Origin: Paramagnetospirillum kuznetsovii
GTDB lineage: Bacteria > Pseudomonadota > Alphaproteobacteria > Rhodospirillales > Magnetospirillaceae
Length of the DNA: 64,000 nucleotides
Direction: 5' to 3'
NCBI RefSeq assembly: GCF_003284725.1
Contig: NZ_PGTO01000001.1
Span: 248,001 to 312,000, forward strand
Shown one piece after another: positions 17,960 through 26,254 of the stretch. A model generated the notes under the pieces. The model was not told where the DNA came from. It saw nothing but the letters and a program-made list of their open reading frames with translations, and did not search any database. The translations under genes were made by a program, and so were the position numbers. Within the stretch, counting starts at the first letter, position 1. Each line of letters opens with the position of its first letter.

Positions 17960-18008
17960 TGGGAGCGCTACTCTTGGAGCGCGGCCGTCCCGGCCGCATT
18001 CCACAAGC
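17960..18008 (+). repeat. GGAGCGCGGCCGTC palindromic repeat, copy 1
   Basis: GTGGGAGCGCTACTCTTGGA is followed by GCGCGGCCGTCCCGGCCGC and TTCCACAAGCG-like sequence. Closely related copies lie at 37313-37390 and 39003-39070. All sit between converging or adjacent gene ends. Confidence 0.7.
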
Positions 18009-18031
18009 GTCTTCTCATCGGCCGAGCGGAC

Positions 18032-19519
18032 CTATTCCTTCTTGGGCCGGTTGGCCAGATAGTCGCTGAGTTCCTTCAACTTGGCCTGCCATTCGTTTTC
18101 TTCGTAGCGCTCGCGGTCCAAGATGTCGGGGTGCTCGCGCGCTTGGCGCAGATAGCGGATGGTATAGGGGATGTGCTGCTCGCGCTCGGCCTCGCTGCGT
18201 CCCAGATTGCGGGCGAAATTCTCCAAAAAGCCGGTGGTGATGCGCGGGAACACCCGGTGGCAGGCCAGCACCATGAAATCCACCCATTCCGGCGGAAATT
18301 TGGTGAAGGCGTTGAGCAGATTGTCGCGGAAGGCGCCTTCGCGGGCCTTTTGCTGGAAGATGCGGGGGTCTTTTTCCTGCTCGTAGAGATCGTGGCAGAT
18401 GCGCCAAGCCCGCTCCAGGTAGTCCCACCAGTCGTTGGTGGGATCCAGCAGCGACTTGAAGGTATCGATCTCGCGATTGGTGATCTTGGGAATGTCGTAG
18501 GCCGAAGCGCTGGACGGGGCCAGCATCTCGCGCAGCGCCTTGGTGTTGTCCTTGACCTGGAAGACCTTGAGTCCGTCCTTCTTGGTCTCCACCAGCTTCA
18601 GATCGTCCCAGCCCTGGGTCCAGCCTTGCAGGATGCAAGCCTCCAGCGGCCGAGTGACATGGGCCCAGAAGCTGTCGGTGTCCTCCTCGGCCCAGGCGAA
18701 GCTGGTGGCCAGCACCCGGATCTGGCGGCTTTCCCAGATGACCGGAACGATGAACTTGGCGATGGCCTGGTGGAATTTCTCGGCGAATTCCGGTGAAGCC
18801 AGGAAGAAGGTCGGCAGTTCCAGGTTCAGCTCGGGATTATGCCGCTGGAAGAACACCAGCACCTTGTCGACCCGGCCACAGATGGCGGCTTCGACGAATT
18901 TCTCGAAGCTCTCGAATCCCTTGGCGGGCTGTGGCAGCTGCGGCACCACGTATTCGATGCGCTTGAGCAGATGGGCCAGATTGGGCGGCAGGTCGTATTC
19001 GACGTCCTTGTTGCGCGCGTCCATGCGGGCCTTGCGCTCGGCCGCCAATTCGGCCTCGGTCGGTTGCGGCAGCCCCATCTGCAGGTCCGATCCCGCAGGC
19101 GGCGCGGGCGGCGGCGCCTTCTTGGGGATCAGCGGCTTGAACTTCATGTCCTGCTTCAAGATATGATCGATCAGCCACTCGTTCAGCACCTTGATCAGCA
19201 CCCCGCCGCAGGTCTTGCGGCCGTCGTCACTGGTGGCGGTCTTGAACTTGTCGTGCAGCAGCTTGGCCTTCATGGCCAGCGCTTCGTGATGCTTCTTATG
19301 GGCCTCGGCCTCGGGGAATTTGATGGCGGACTGCACCGCTTCCTCGCGGGCGAAATGGTCGCGCACATAGACCAGCAGGTCGGTGATCACCGCGCCGACC
19401 TGCGGCCAGCTTTCACGGCTGACCCATTCCTCGGCGAGGTTGAGCAATTCGATCAGTTTTTTATGGTCGGCGTCGAGGGCCGGGGAGCCCACCGACATGG
19501 CGTCGCGCCACGAAATCAT
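18032..19519 (-). CDS. Bacteriohemerythrin fused to a large unknown domain
   Basis: A 495-residue protein. Residues 1-~130 are a hemerythrin with every di-iron ligand visible: H19, H55 and E59 (DHFAREE), H74 and H78 (HKKHH), H119 and D124 (HILKQD), so it should bind O2 or sense redox/NO. Residues ~135-170 are a Pro-rich linker. Residues ~175-495 (one third helical by eye, rich in Trp and charged residues, for example WDYLERAWRICHDLYEQEKD) match no family I know. The ATG at 19519 has AAGGGG upstream and starts the hemerythrin fold. The gene stands alone. The C-terminal part may be an output domain. Confidence 0.85.
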   Translation of the reverse strand: MISWRDAMSVGSPALDADHKKLIELLNLAEEWVSRESWPQVGAVITDLLVYVRDHFAREEAVQSAIKFPEAEAHKKHHEALAMKAKLLHDKFKTATSDDGRKTCGGVLIKVLNEWLIDHILKQDMKFKPLIPKKAPPPAPPAGSDLQMGLPQPTEAELAAERKARMDARNKDVEYDLPPNLAHLLKRIEYVVPQLPQPAKGFESFEKFVEAAICGRVDKVLVFFQRHNPELNLELPTFFLASPEFAEKFHQAIAKFIVPVIWESRQIRVLATSFAWAEEDTDSFWAHVTRPLEACILQGWTQGWDDLKLVETKKDGLKVFQVKDNTKALREMLAPSSASAYDIPKITNREIDTFKSLLDPTNDWWDYLERAWRICHDLYEQEKDPRIFQQKAREGAFRDNLLNAFTKFPPEWVDFMVLACHRVFPRITTGFLENFARNLGRSEAEREQHIPYTIRYLRQAREHPDILDRERYEENEWQAKLKELSDYLANRPKKE

Positions 19520-19619
19520 AACCAGCCCCTTCCCGGTACGCCCCATGCCCGTTCGAAAGGCATAATCCTTCTAGATTGAGGTCTTCCCGCCCGTTGTCAA
19601 CTCCCAAACCAAGGTCATA

Positions 19620-20924
19620 TCACTGGTTATCGGCGAGTATCGTTCCGGCCAGGTACAGGCTACCGCAAACGAGGATGCGGGCAGGGCCTGAATTGGCGGC
19701 GATCAGTTGGCGTATGGCGACCTCGACGCCGGGCGTCGGCTTGGCGTCCAGGCAGAAATGCCGGGTGGCGGCGGCAGCGGCGTCTTCCGCCGACAGGCTG
19801 GCCGTCTCGCCGGGAATGGCAATGGTGCGCAAGGTGTGAAAGCGGGCCGCCAGCGGTTCGAGAAAGCCGTCCACATCCTTGGTGGACAAGATACCGAACA
19901 CCCCCATCAGCGCCTTGTCGCGCCAGCTTCGCGTGTGTTGGGCGATGGCCTCGGCGGCATGGGGGTTATGGCCGCCGTCCAGCCAAAGCTCCCAACCCTC
20001 GGGCAGCAGATCCACCAGCGGTCCCTTGCGCAGGCGTTGCAGCCGGGCGGGCCATTCCACCGAGCGAATGCCCAGGGCAAGGGCGCCATCGGGAAAGCCG
20101 GGGAAGACCGGCGGCGTCTCGATCCGCGACAGCCGTTCGACCGCCGCCAGGGCCAGGGCGGTGTTGCGGGCCTGGAAGCTGCCGACCAGATTGGGGGCGG
20201 GCAGGCTCCATTCCACCGTCTTGCCGCGATAGATCAAGCCGCCGTCGGCGGCGGTGCGAACGAAGAAGTCCTCGCCCTCCCGGATCAGCGGCACGCCCAG
20301 CTCGCCCGAGCGGGCCTCCAGCACCTTGATGACCTTGCGGCCCTGCTTGGCGGTGATGCAGGCGATTCCCCGCTTCATGATACCGGCCTTCTCGGCGGCG
20401 ATGGCCTCGATGCGACCGCCCAGGAAGTTCTGATGATCCATGGCGATGGGTGTCAGGATGGTGAGCGCCGGTCGCGCCACCACATTGGTGGCGTCCAGCC
20501 GCCCGCCCAGGCCGGTTTCCAGGATGCAGACATCGGCGGGGCTGCGGGCAAAGGCCAGCAAGGCCGCCGCCGTGGTGATCTCGAAGAAGGTGATGGGGGC
20601 GCCGCCGTTGGCCGCCTCCACCTCTTCCAGCAAGGCCAGCAGCTCGGCATCGTCGGGCAGCGCGCCGGCGATGCGGATCCGCTCTGCGAAACGCACCAGA
20701 TGGGGCGAGGTGTAGACATGCGCCCGCAGACCGGCCGCCTCGAAGATGGCGCGAAGGGTGGCGACGGTGGAGCCCTTGCCGTTGGTGCCCGCCACATGAA
20801 TGACCGGCGGCAGCTTGTCCTGGGGATTGCCCAACGCGTCCAGCAACCGCAGCACCCGATCCAGCGACAGGTCGATGACCTTGGGATGCAACCGGGTCAG
20901 GCGCTCGAGAATGGAATCGATCAA
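19620..20924 (-). CDS. folC: Folylpolyglutamate synthase / dihydrofolate synthase
   Basis: A 434-residue Mur-ligase-family enzyme that adds glutamate to dihydropteroate and folates. Visible are the P-loop HVAGTNGKGSTVATLRAIFE, YTSPHLVRFAERI, the second-site DATNVVARPALTILTPIAMDH and the LDGGHNPHA motif of the C-terminal ligase domain. Start overlaps accD (ATGA). accD-folC downstream of trpBA is the common alphaproteobacterial order. Confidence 0.95.
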   Translation of the reverse strand: MIDSILERLTRLHPKVIDLSLDRVLRLLDALGNPQDKLPPVIHVAGTNGKGSTVATLRAIFEAAGLRAHVYTSPHLVRFAERIRIAGALPDDAELLALLEEVEAANGGAPITFFEITTAAALLAFARSPADVCILETGLGGRLDATNVVARPALTILTPIAMDHQNFLGGRIEAIAAEKAGIMKRGIACITAKQGRKVIKVLEARSGELGVPLIREGEDFFVRTAADGGLIYRGKTVEWSLPAPNLVGSFQARNTALALAAVERLSRIETPPVFPGFPDGALALGIRSVEWPARLQRLRKGPLVDLLPEGWELWLDGGHNPHAAEAIAQHTRSWRDKALMGVFGILSTKDVDGFLEPLAARFHTLRTIAIPGETASLSAEDAAAAATRHFCLDAKPTPGVEVAIRQLIAANSGPARILVCGSLYLAGTILADNQ

Positions 20925-21841
20925 TCCTGGTCCACGTCGTCGGGGGTGTCGATGGGCAGGGCGACCAGCTCACCCGCCGGGGCGCGGTTGCGCAGCAGCG
21001 ACAGCACCCGGATCATGGTGGCGCGCAGGTCGCGGCGCGGCACCACCATGTCGATCATGCCGTGTTCCAGCAGGTATTCCGCCTTCTGGAAGCCTTCGGG
21101 CAGCTTCTCGCGGATGGTGCTTTCGATGACGCGGGCACCGGCAAAGCCGATCACCGCGCCCGGCTCGGCGATGGCGATGTCGCCCAGCATGGCGAAACTG
21201 GCCGAGACGCCGCCGGTGGTGGGGTCGGTCAGCAGCACGATATAGGGCAGCCGCTTGTCCTTGACCTTGTCCACCGCCACGGTGGTCCGGGCCATCTGCA
21301 TCAGCGACAGGATGCCTTCCTGCATGCGGGCGCCGCCCGAGGCGGGAATGACGATCAGCGGCGCGTCCTGCAACACCGCCAGTTCGGCGGCGGCGACGAT
21401 GCCCTCGCCCACCGCGATGCCCATGGAGCCGCCCTGGAAGTCGAAATTAAAGCAGGCGACGACGACGTTCAGCCCGCCCATGCGGCCATGGGCGACCACG
21501 ATGGCGTCGTGCTCTCCGGTCTTGGAACGGGTGTCCTTCAAGCGGTCGCTATAGCGCTTCTGATCCTTGAACTTCAGGGGGTCGTCGACGACCTTGGGCA
21601 GCTCGATTCGCTGGTAATGGCCGTCGTCGAACAGCATGCCGAGGCGCTTCTTGACCGTGAGGCGCATGTGATGGCCGCAATGCTGGCAGACGTTCAGCGC
21701 CTTATCCAGATCGCGGTGGAAGATCATGTGACCGCAGCCCGGGCATTTGTGCCACAGATTGTCGGGCACCTCCTTCTGGGTGACCAGACCCTTCAGCTTT
21801 TCCTTCAGGCTGGGACGGACGAAGTTGGAAAGCCAGTTCAT
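20921..21841 (-). CDS. accD: Acetyl-CoA carboxylase carboxyltransferase beta subunit
   Basis: A 306-residue AccD subunit for malonyl-CoA synthesis. The N-terminal four-cysteine zinc ribbon is intact (KCPGCGHMIFHRDL then NVCQHCGHHM), followed by the crotonase-like carboxyltransferase core with IPASGGARMQEGILSLMQM and LTDPTTGGVSASFA. The partner accA is not in this window. It is separated from trpA by the inverted-repeat unit that carries a GxxExxY gene; the unit lies in the same operon and direction. Confidence 0.96.
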   Translation of the reverse strand: MNWLSNFVRPSLKEKLKGLVTQKEVPDNLWHKCPGCGHMIFHRDLDKALNVCQHCGHHMRLTVKKRLGMLFDDGHYQRIELPKVVDDPLKFKDQKRYSDRLKDTRSKTGEHDAIVVAHGRMGGLNVVVACFNFDFQGGSMGIAVGEGIVAAAELAVLQDAPLIVIPASGGARMQEGILSLMQMARTTVAVDKVKDKRLPYIVLLTDPTTGGVSASFAMLGDIAIAEPGAVIGFAGARVIESTIREKLPEGFQKAEYLLEHGMIDMVVPRRDLRATMIRVLSLLRNRAPAGELVALPIDTPDDVDQD

Positions 21842-21873
21842 AGAGAGTCCCCACGATCAACGAAGAATATATT

Positions 21874-22311
21874 GGCCACAGATGAACACAGATGGGCACA
21901 GATAGCTGTCACAGAACCAACCTTTTGTATTCGATCCGGGGCTTGCCGAAATTGAGGAGCAGCCCCGTCTTGAGCCCACTGGCCCTGAGATAATTCAGGC
22001 ATTGCGCGGTATGAGCCGGATTAAGCGCTTCCACGGATTTGAGCTCAACCACAACCTGTTCGTCGACCACCATATCGGCGATATAGGTTCCGATATCGGC
22101 ACCCTTATAAATCACCTTGAACACTTTTTCACGATCGACGGTCATGCCCGCGAGGATCAATTCATGGACCAAGGCCTTCTGATAGACGACCTCAAGAAAT
22201 CCATGACCCAGGGAATTGGACACTTCGAAAGCAGCGGCCAGAATCCGGTGCGTTAGGGGATCCTTGCCGTCCATGCCGCTCATCTGTGCCCATCTGTGTT
22301 CATCTGTGGCC
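21874..22311 (-). mobile_element. 438-bp inverted-repeat unit carrying only a GxxExxY gene
   Basis: Two perfect 30-base inverted repeats bound the unit: 21874-21903 (GGCCACAGATGAACACAGAT followed by GGGCACAGAT) and 22282-22311 (its exact reverse complement). The GxxExxY gene fills the space: its stop lies five bases inside the left repeat, and its start codon straddles the inner end of the right repeat. No transposase is present. Gene-less relatives of the ends occur at 8314-8412 and 2593-2650. The unit sits within the trpA-accD interval; no flanking direct duplication is obvious. Confidence 0.75.
21909..22283 (-). CDS. GxxExxY-family protein, PD-(D/E)XK nuclease fold
   Basis: A 124-residue protein with the naming motif G28-F-L-E31-V-V-Y34 and a nuclease-like core: D70 (YIADMVVDE) and E80-L-K82 (VVVELKS), the D...ExK arrangement of PD-(D/E)XK enzymes. 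All key residues are present, so it may be active. Family members are small, often repeated in a genome, and of unknown role. The ATG at 22283 uses the final AT of the inverted repeat, so expression depends on the repeat or on read-through from trpA. Confidence 0.85.
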   Translation of the reverse strand: MSGMDGKDPLTHRILAAAFEVSNSLGHGFLEVVYQKALVHELILAGMTVDREKVFKVIYKGADIGTYIADMVVDEQVVVELKSVEALNPAHTAQCLNYLRASGLKTGLLLNFGKPRIEYKRLVL

Positions 22312-22319
22312 CAAATACC

Positions 22320-23117
22320 TTACCTCCGCGCCTCCCGAACGCCGACCGCGAGTTCCTTGACCAGGGCCAGCGGCGCTTCTGCCGACTTGGTTTCGGCCAG
22401 CACCGAGACGATGGCCGAGCCCACCACGGCGCCTTCGGCCAGCCGTGCCACCTCGGCCGCCTGATCGGGCGTCTTGATGCCGAATCCGACGCAGACCGGC
22501 AGGTCGGTATGGTGGCGGATGCGGCTCACCGCTTCCTCGATGGCCGATTTGGTGGCCGAGCCGGTGCCGGTGATTCCGGCGATGGAGACGTAATAGACGA
22601 AGCCCGATGCATTGGCGAGCACCACCGGCAGGCGGGCGTCGTCGGAGGTGGGCGTGGTCAGCACGATGAAGTCGATGGCGGCCGCGCGCAGATGGGGGAC
22701 CAGTTCCCCCGCCTCTTCCGGCGGCAGGTCGACGATGATCAGCCCATCGACCCCGGCCAGGGCGGCGTCACCGGCGAATTTCTCCGCGCCCCAGGCATAG
22801 ATGGGGTTGTAGTAGCCCATCAGGATGACGGGGGTGTCCTTGTCGGTCTTGCGGAACTCGGCCACCATCTCCAGCGTGCCCCTGAGCGAGCCGCCCGCCG
22901 CCAGGGCCCGCTGCGCCGCCAATTGAATGGCGGGGCCGTCGGCCATGGGATCGGTGAACGGCATGCCCAGCTCGATGAGATCGGCACCGGCGGCGGGCAA
23001 TCCGTTCAGAACCCGCTGGCAGGTGGCGCGGTCGGGATCATTGGCCATGATGAAGCTCACCAGACCGGCGCGGTTCTCGGCCTTCAGGGTAGCGAAGCGC
23101 TTGGCGATACGGCTCAT
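22320..23117 (-). CDS. trpA: Tryptophan synthase alpha chain
   Basis: A 265-residue TIM barrel that cleaves indole-3-glycerol phosphate and passes indole to TrpB. Catalytic Glu is in [16 protein letters not shown] and Asp in [14 protein letters not shown]; the loop [10 protein letters not shown] and [13 protein letters not shown] bind the phosphate. Its length is typical. trpB lies 151 bases upstream, unusually far for this pair because a double-hairpin repeat fills the gap. Confidence 0.97.
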   Translation of the reverse strand: MSRIAKRFATLKAENRAGLVSFIMANDPDRATCQRVLNGLPAAGADLIELGMPFTDPMADGPAIQLAAQRALAAGGSLRGTLEMVAEFRKTDKDTPVILMGYYNPIYAWGAEKFAGDAALAGVDGLIIVDLPPEEAGELVPHLRAAAIDFIVLTTPTSDDARLPVVLANASGFVYYVSIAGITGTGSATKSAIEEAVSRIRHHTDLPVCVGFGIKTPDQAAEVARLAEGAVVGSAIVSVLAETKSAEAPLALVKELAVGVREARR

Positions 23118-23136
23118 GGCATCGGCCTCCGGACAA

Positions 23137-23251
23137 CCCCTCTCCCAGCGGGAGAGGGTGCCCGTAGGGCGGGTGAGGGAGAATGGTCGCCAAGGGCGTG
23201 GATGGCCGACATCCCCCCCTCACCCCGACCCTCTCCCTCGAGGGAGAGGGG
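23137..23251. repeat. CCCTCTCCC hairpin repeat pair between trpB and trpA
   Basis: CCCCTCTCCC-AGC-GGGAGAGGG, then GGGCGGGTGAGGG, faces CCCCTCACCCCGACCCTCTC at 23215-23234 and CCCTCGAGGGAGAGGG. The two halves are mutually complementary and each also folds alone. This sequence type is scattered in many proteobacterial genomes. Folding of the mRNA here may change the trpB:trpA expression ratio. Confidence 0.85.
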
Positions 23252-23268
23252 GAATCGCCGAATCTCGC

Positions 23269-24492
23269 TCATACCAGCCCCCCCAGATGCACATCGCCCA
23301 AGGCCTTGGCGATGGTGGACACATCCTTGTCGCCGCGACCCGACAGATTGATCACCATCAGGTGGTCCTTGGGCAGGTTGGGCGCGATCTTGCCCGCATA
23401 GGCGATGGCGTGGCTGGATTCCAGCGCCGGGATGATGCCTTCCAGGCGGGTGCACTGCTGGAAGGCTTCCACCGCCTCGTCGTCCTTGATGGAGACGTAT
23501 TCGACCCGGCCGCTCTCGTGCAGCCAGGAATGCTCCGGGCCGATGCCGGGATAGTCCAGCCCGGCCGAGATGGAATGGGCCTCGGCGATCTGGCCGTCGC
23601 CGTCCTGCAGCAGATAGGTGCGGTTGCCGTGCAGCACGCCGGGCTTGCCGCCGGTCAGCGAGGCGGCGTGCAGCTTGTCCAGCCCGTGACCGGCCGCCTC
23701 GACGCCGATGATGCGCACCGACGGCTCGTCCAGGAAGGGATGGAACAGGCCCATGGCGTTGGAGCCGCCGCCGATGCAGGCCACCAGCGAGTCGGGCAGG
23801 CGGCCTTCGGCGGCCATGATCTGGGCGCGCACTTCCTCGCCGATCACCGACTGGAAATCGCGCACCATGGCGGGATAGGGATGCGGCCCGGCGACGGTGC
23901 CGATCAGGTAATAGGTGCTGTCCACGTTGGAAACCCAATCGCGCAGCGCGTCGTTCATGGCGTCCTTCAGGGTGGCGGCGCCGCTGGTCACCGGCTTGAC
24001 CTCGGCGCCCAGCAGCTTCATGCGGTAGACATTGGGCATCTGCCGCTCGATATCGGTGGAGCCCATATAGATGACGCATTGCATGCCGAACAGGGCGCAG
24101 ACGGTGGCGGTCGCCACGCCGTGCTGCCCCGCGCCGGTCTCGGCGATGATGCGCTGCTTGCCCATGCGCCGCGCCAGCAGGATCTGGCCGATGCAGTTGT
24201 TGATCTTGTGGGCGCCGGTATGGTTGAGGTCTTCGCGCTTCAGGAAGATCTTGGCGCCACCGAACGCCTCGGTCAGGCGCCGCGCGAAATACAGCGGATT
24301 GGGACGGCCCACGTATTGGGCCAGCAGCTCGCGGAACTCGGCCTCGAAGGCAGGATCGGCCTTGGCGGCGGCATAGGCCTTCTCCACCTGGAGAATCAGC
24401 GGCATCAGGGTCTCGGCCACATAGCGGCCGCCGAAAATGCCGAAATGGCCGCGCTCGTCCGGTCCCGCGCGGTAGGTGTTCAAGCTTTGCAT
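23269..24492 (-). CDS. trpB: Tryptophan synthase beta chain
   Basis: A 407-residue PLP enzyme that joins indole and serine. The PLP lysine is in [18 protein letters not shown]; the glycine-rich phosphate loop is [27 protein letters not shown] is the COMM-domain signature. The ATG at 24492 is chosen because TrpB proteins begin shortly before GRFGxFGGxYVAETL. It is the first gene of the visible trpB-trpA-accD-folC run and is divergent from an ABC ATPase gene. Confidence 0.97.
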   Translation of the reverse strand: MQSLNTYRAGPDERGHFGIFGGRYVAETLMPLILQVEKAYAAAKADPAFEAEFRELLAQYVGRPNPLYFARRLTEAFGGAKIFLKREDLNHTGAHKINNCIGQILLARRMGKQRIIAETGAGQHGVATATVCALFGMQCVIYMGSTDIERQMPNVYRMKLLGAEVKPVTSGAATLKDAMNDALRDWVSNVDSTYYLIGTVAGPHPYPAMVRDFQSVIGEEVRAQIMAAEGRLPDSLVACIGGGSNAMGLFHPFLDEPSVRIIGVEAAGHGLDKLHAASLTGGKPGVLHGNRTYLLQDGDGQIAEAHSISAGLDYPGIGPEHSWLHESGRVEYVSIKDDEAVEAFQQCTRLEGIIPALESSHAIAYAGKIAPNLPKDHLMVINLSGRGDKDVSTIAKALGDVHLGGLV

Positions 24493-24604
24493 CTGAATCC
24501 GATGATCGGTGGCGCGAAAGGCGGTCAATAAAGCACGAAGGCGGCCATTAATCCATTCCCTCTTGCCGCTCGCGTCCCACCGGCCGAGGCGATAAGCTGG
24601 CGCC

Positions 24605-25423
24605 ATGGATACCGTGATCGAGCCGGGGATGGAAATCCGGGTCGAGGGCCTGTGCAAGGCGTTCGACGACCGCGCGGTGCTGCGCGGAGTCGATCTCGCC
24701 ATCCCGTCGGGCAATTTCGTCGCGGTGGTCGGAGGCTCCGGCTGCGGCAAGACGGTGCTGCTCAACCATGTGCTGGGGCTGCTGCAACCCGACCGGGGCC
24801 GCGTCCTGGTGGCGGCTCCCGATCTTCCGGGCTGTCCGCTGGTGGATCTGGCCGATCTCGGTCCCAACGATCTCGACGATCTTCATACCCATTGGGGAGT
24901 GGTGTTTCAGCGCAACGCCCTGTTCTCGGGCACGGTGCTGGACAATATCGGCCTGTGGCTGGAAGAAGTCCGCCATCTGGGCGAGGCGGCCATCGCGGAC
25001 ATCGCCGCCGAGGTGCTGGGCGCGGTGGGCCTGCCCGCCGGTCGCGACTTCCTGGACAGCCGGGTCGACAGCCTGTCGGGCGGTATGGCCAAGCGCATCG
25101 CCATCGCCCGCGCCCTGGCCATGAACCCGCGCTGCATGTTCTTCGACGAGCCCACCACCGGGCTGGACCCGGTCACCGCCGCCCAGATCCAGGATCTGCT
25201 GCTGTCCACCCATGGCGATGCCGCCTCGGGCCTGCGCACCACGGTGATCATCACCCACGACAAGGACTTGCTCAGTCGCCTGCGGCCCAGGGTGGTGATG
25301 CTGCACGACGGACAGGTGTCGTTCGACGGCCCGTTCGAGGCGTTCGAAGCCTCCGAATCCCCCATCATCCGCCCCTATTTCGAACTGATGCCGGTGTTGC
25401 ACCAGCGGGGGGCGGGGGGATAG
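24605..25423 (+). CDS. ABC transporter ATP-binding protein, MlaF-like
   Basis: A 272-residue nucleotide-binding subunit with Walker [18 protein letters not shown], signature [17 protein letters not shown], Walker [16 protein letters not shown] and H-loop IITHDK. The SGGM-x-KR form of the signature is typical of MlaF/Ttg2A lipid-transport ATPases. No permease or MCE substrate-binding gene is adjacent, so it is an orphan here and its partners must lie elsewhere. Confidence 0.85.
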   Translation: MDTVIEPGMEIRVEGLCKAFDDRAVLRGVDLAIPSGNFVAVVGGSGCGKTVLLNHVLGLLQPDRGRVLVAAPDLPGCPLVDLADLGPNDLDDLHTHWGVVFQRNALFSGTVLDNIGLWLEEVRHLGEAAIADIAAEVLGAVGLPAGRDFLDSRVDSLSGGMAKRIAIARALAMNPRCMFFDEPTTGLDPVTAAQIQDLLLSTHGDAASGLRTTVIITHDKDLLSRLRPRVVMLHDGQVSFDGPFEAFEASESPIIRPYFELMPVLHQRGAGG

Positions 25424-25474
25424 GGGGCGAGAAGCGATCTGGGGCAAGGAAAGCGGCGGGCGAGGAGGTGTAGA

Positions 25475-25522
25475 ATGCCCACACGGAGAGTATCACACCC
25501 AAAGGCAGCCCGACGGCCATGA
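25475..25522 (+). CDS. Possible 15-residue leader peptide coupled to the next gene
   Basis: ATG six bases after GAGGAGG opens MPTRRVSHPKAARRP, whose TGA overlaps the next start codon as ATGA. The following gene has no ribosome-binding site of its own, so this short frame may drive its translation. There is no homologue to support it beyond this layout. Confidence 0.35.
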   Translation: MPTRRVSHPKAARRP

Positions 25523-25749
25523 GAACGACCATAGAGCGCATCGAAGCGGGGCGGCTGCTGCCGACAGAGGATTTGCTGCGGCTTGGGCTTGCGCCGCGCC
25601 GCGTGCTGCGGGTCATCCTCGAGACCGTCGATGACGACGACGAGATTTCGATCACGCAGATGAACGCCCAAGGCGGGGCTTTCGCGCATCTTACCGATGA
25701 GCCCGATCTCTATAGCGAGTCCGACCTGATCGAACGCAATGAAGATTGA
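25519..25749 (+). CDS. Small acidic protein, antitoxin-like
   Basis: A 76-residue protein, MRTTIERIEAGRLLPTEDLL at the start and strongly acidic at the end (DEPDLYSESDLIERNED). The layout (basic/hydrophobic N-terminal half that could bind DNA, acidic C-terminal half) and the 11-base overlap with a following reading frame resemble a type II antitoxin gene. No family is recognised with confidence. The following frame is only 20 codons, so the partner looks truncated. Confidence 0.5.
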   Translation: MRTTIERIEAGRLLPTEDLLRLGLAPRRVLRVILETVDDDDEISITQMNAQGGAFAHLTDEPDLYSESDLIERNED

Positions 25750-25801
25750 TATTACAATATCACCCACCGGGGTGGGACTGGCGTATTCGCGTCTCAAATA
25801 G
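25739..25801 (+). pseudogene. Truncated frame after the antitoxin-like gene, possible toxin remnant
   Basis: ATG at 25739 overlaps the antitoxin-like stop by 11 bases, the same overlap as in the MazF-type pair at 31098-31108. The frame (MKIDITISPTGVGLAYSRLK) ends after 20 codons, just where base composition changes to the AT-rich cassette on the other strand. It may be the 5' stub of a toxin gene cut by insertion of that cassette. It could also be chance. Confidence 0.3.
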
Positions 25802-26248
25802 GCAGAAAAGGTTCTGAGCAACACGCCAAAACATTGACATCGTAGCAACAGCCAAAAAAATCCACGAAGATACAAGATAGTTTGTTAAAGAAAATTGCTC
25901 ATAAGGCAGAGGCTTTATTATCATAAATGGGATCGTATATATTGCAAATACAAACCCGTATATTATACCATGCTTAATGTACATTAAAAATGTATCGAAT
26001 GTAGTTGAGCCACGTATTTTTTGTATGAATCCCTCCGTGATAGACTGGACTGTCCCATAAAATCCAGCCAAAAATCCTGTTGTTATTGAGCAAAACCCGA
26101 ACATTGATTCGAAGATTTTTGCAAACTCGCAAAGAACGTCGCGCCCACAATAACTGGCAAACTCGTGGCCGAACGCTAACCAACTCAGCGCTGCAGCTGA
26201 GCCGAGAACGAACGGATATGACCGTTGCCAAGTAAGTGCAAAGTCCAT
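25760..26248 (-). CDS. Small AT-rich membrane protein, second gene of a two-gene cassette
   Basis: A 162-residue protein with about four membrane segments (near residues 12-28, 45-70, 90-112 and 122-145), no enzyme motif seen. It starts six bases after the stop of the gene upstream (26255-27139) and shares its low GC content and mixed codon use, unlike the surrounding chromosome. A small membrane protein beside a soluble partner recalls several phage-defence pairs (membrane effector plus sensor), but no family match is claimed. Confidence 0.7.
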   Translation of the reverse strand: MDFALTWQRSYPFVLGSAAALSWLAFGHEFASYCGRDVLCEFAKIFESMFGFCSITTGFLAGFYGTVQSITEGFIQKIRGSTTFDTFLMYIKHGIIYGFVFAIYTIPFMIIKPLPYEQFSLTNYLVSSWIFLAVATMSMFWRVAQNLFCLFETRIRQSHPGG

Positions 26249-26254
26249 TTTAGA

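Noticed and set aside
21062-21955. Plus-strand frame opposite accD
   Set aside because: Shadow of accD with His/Gln-rich low-complexity sequence.
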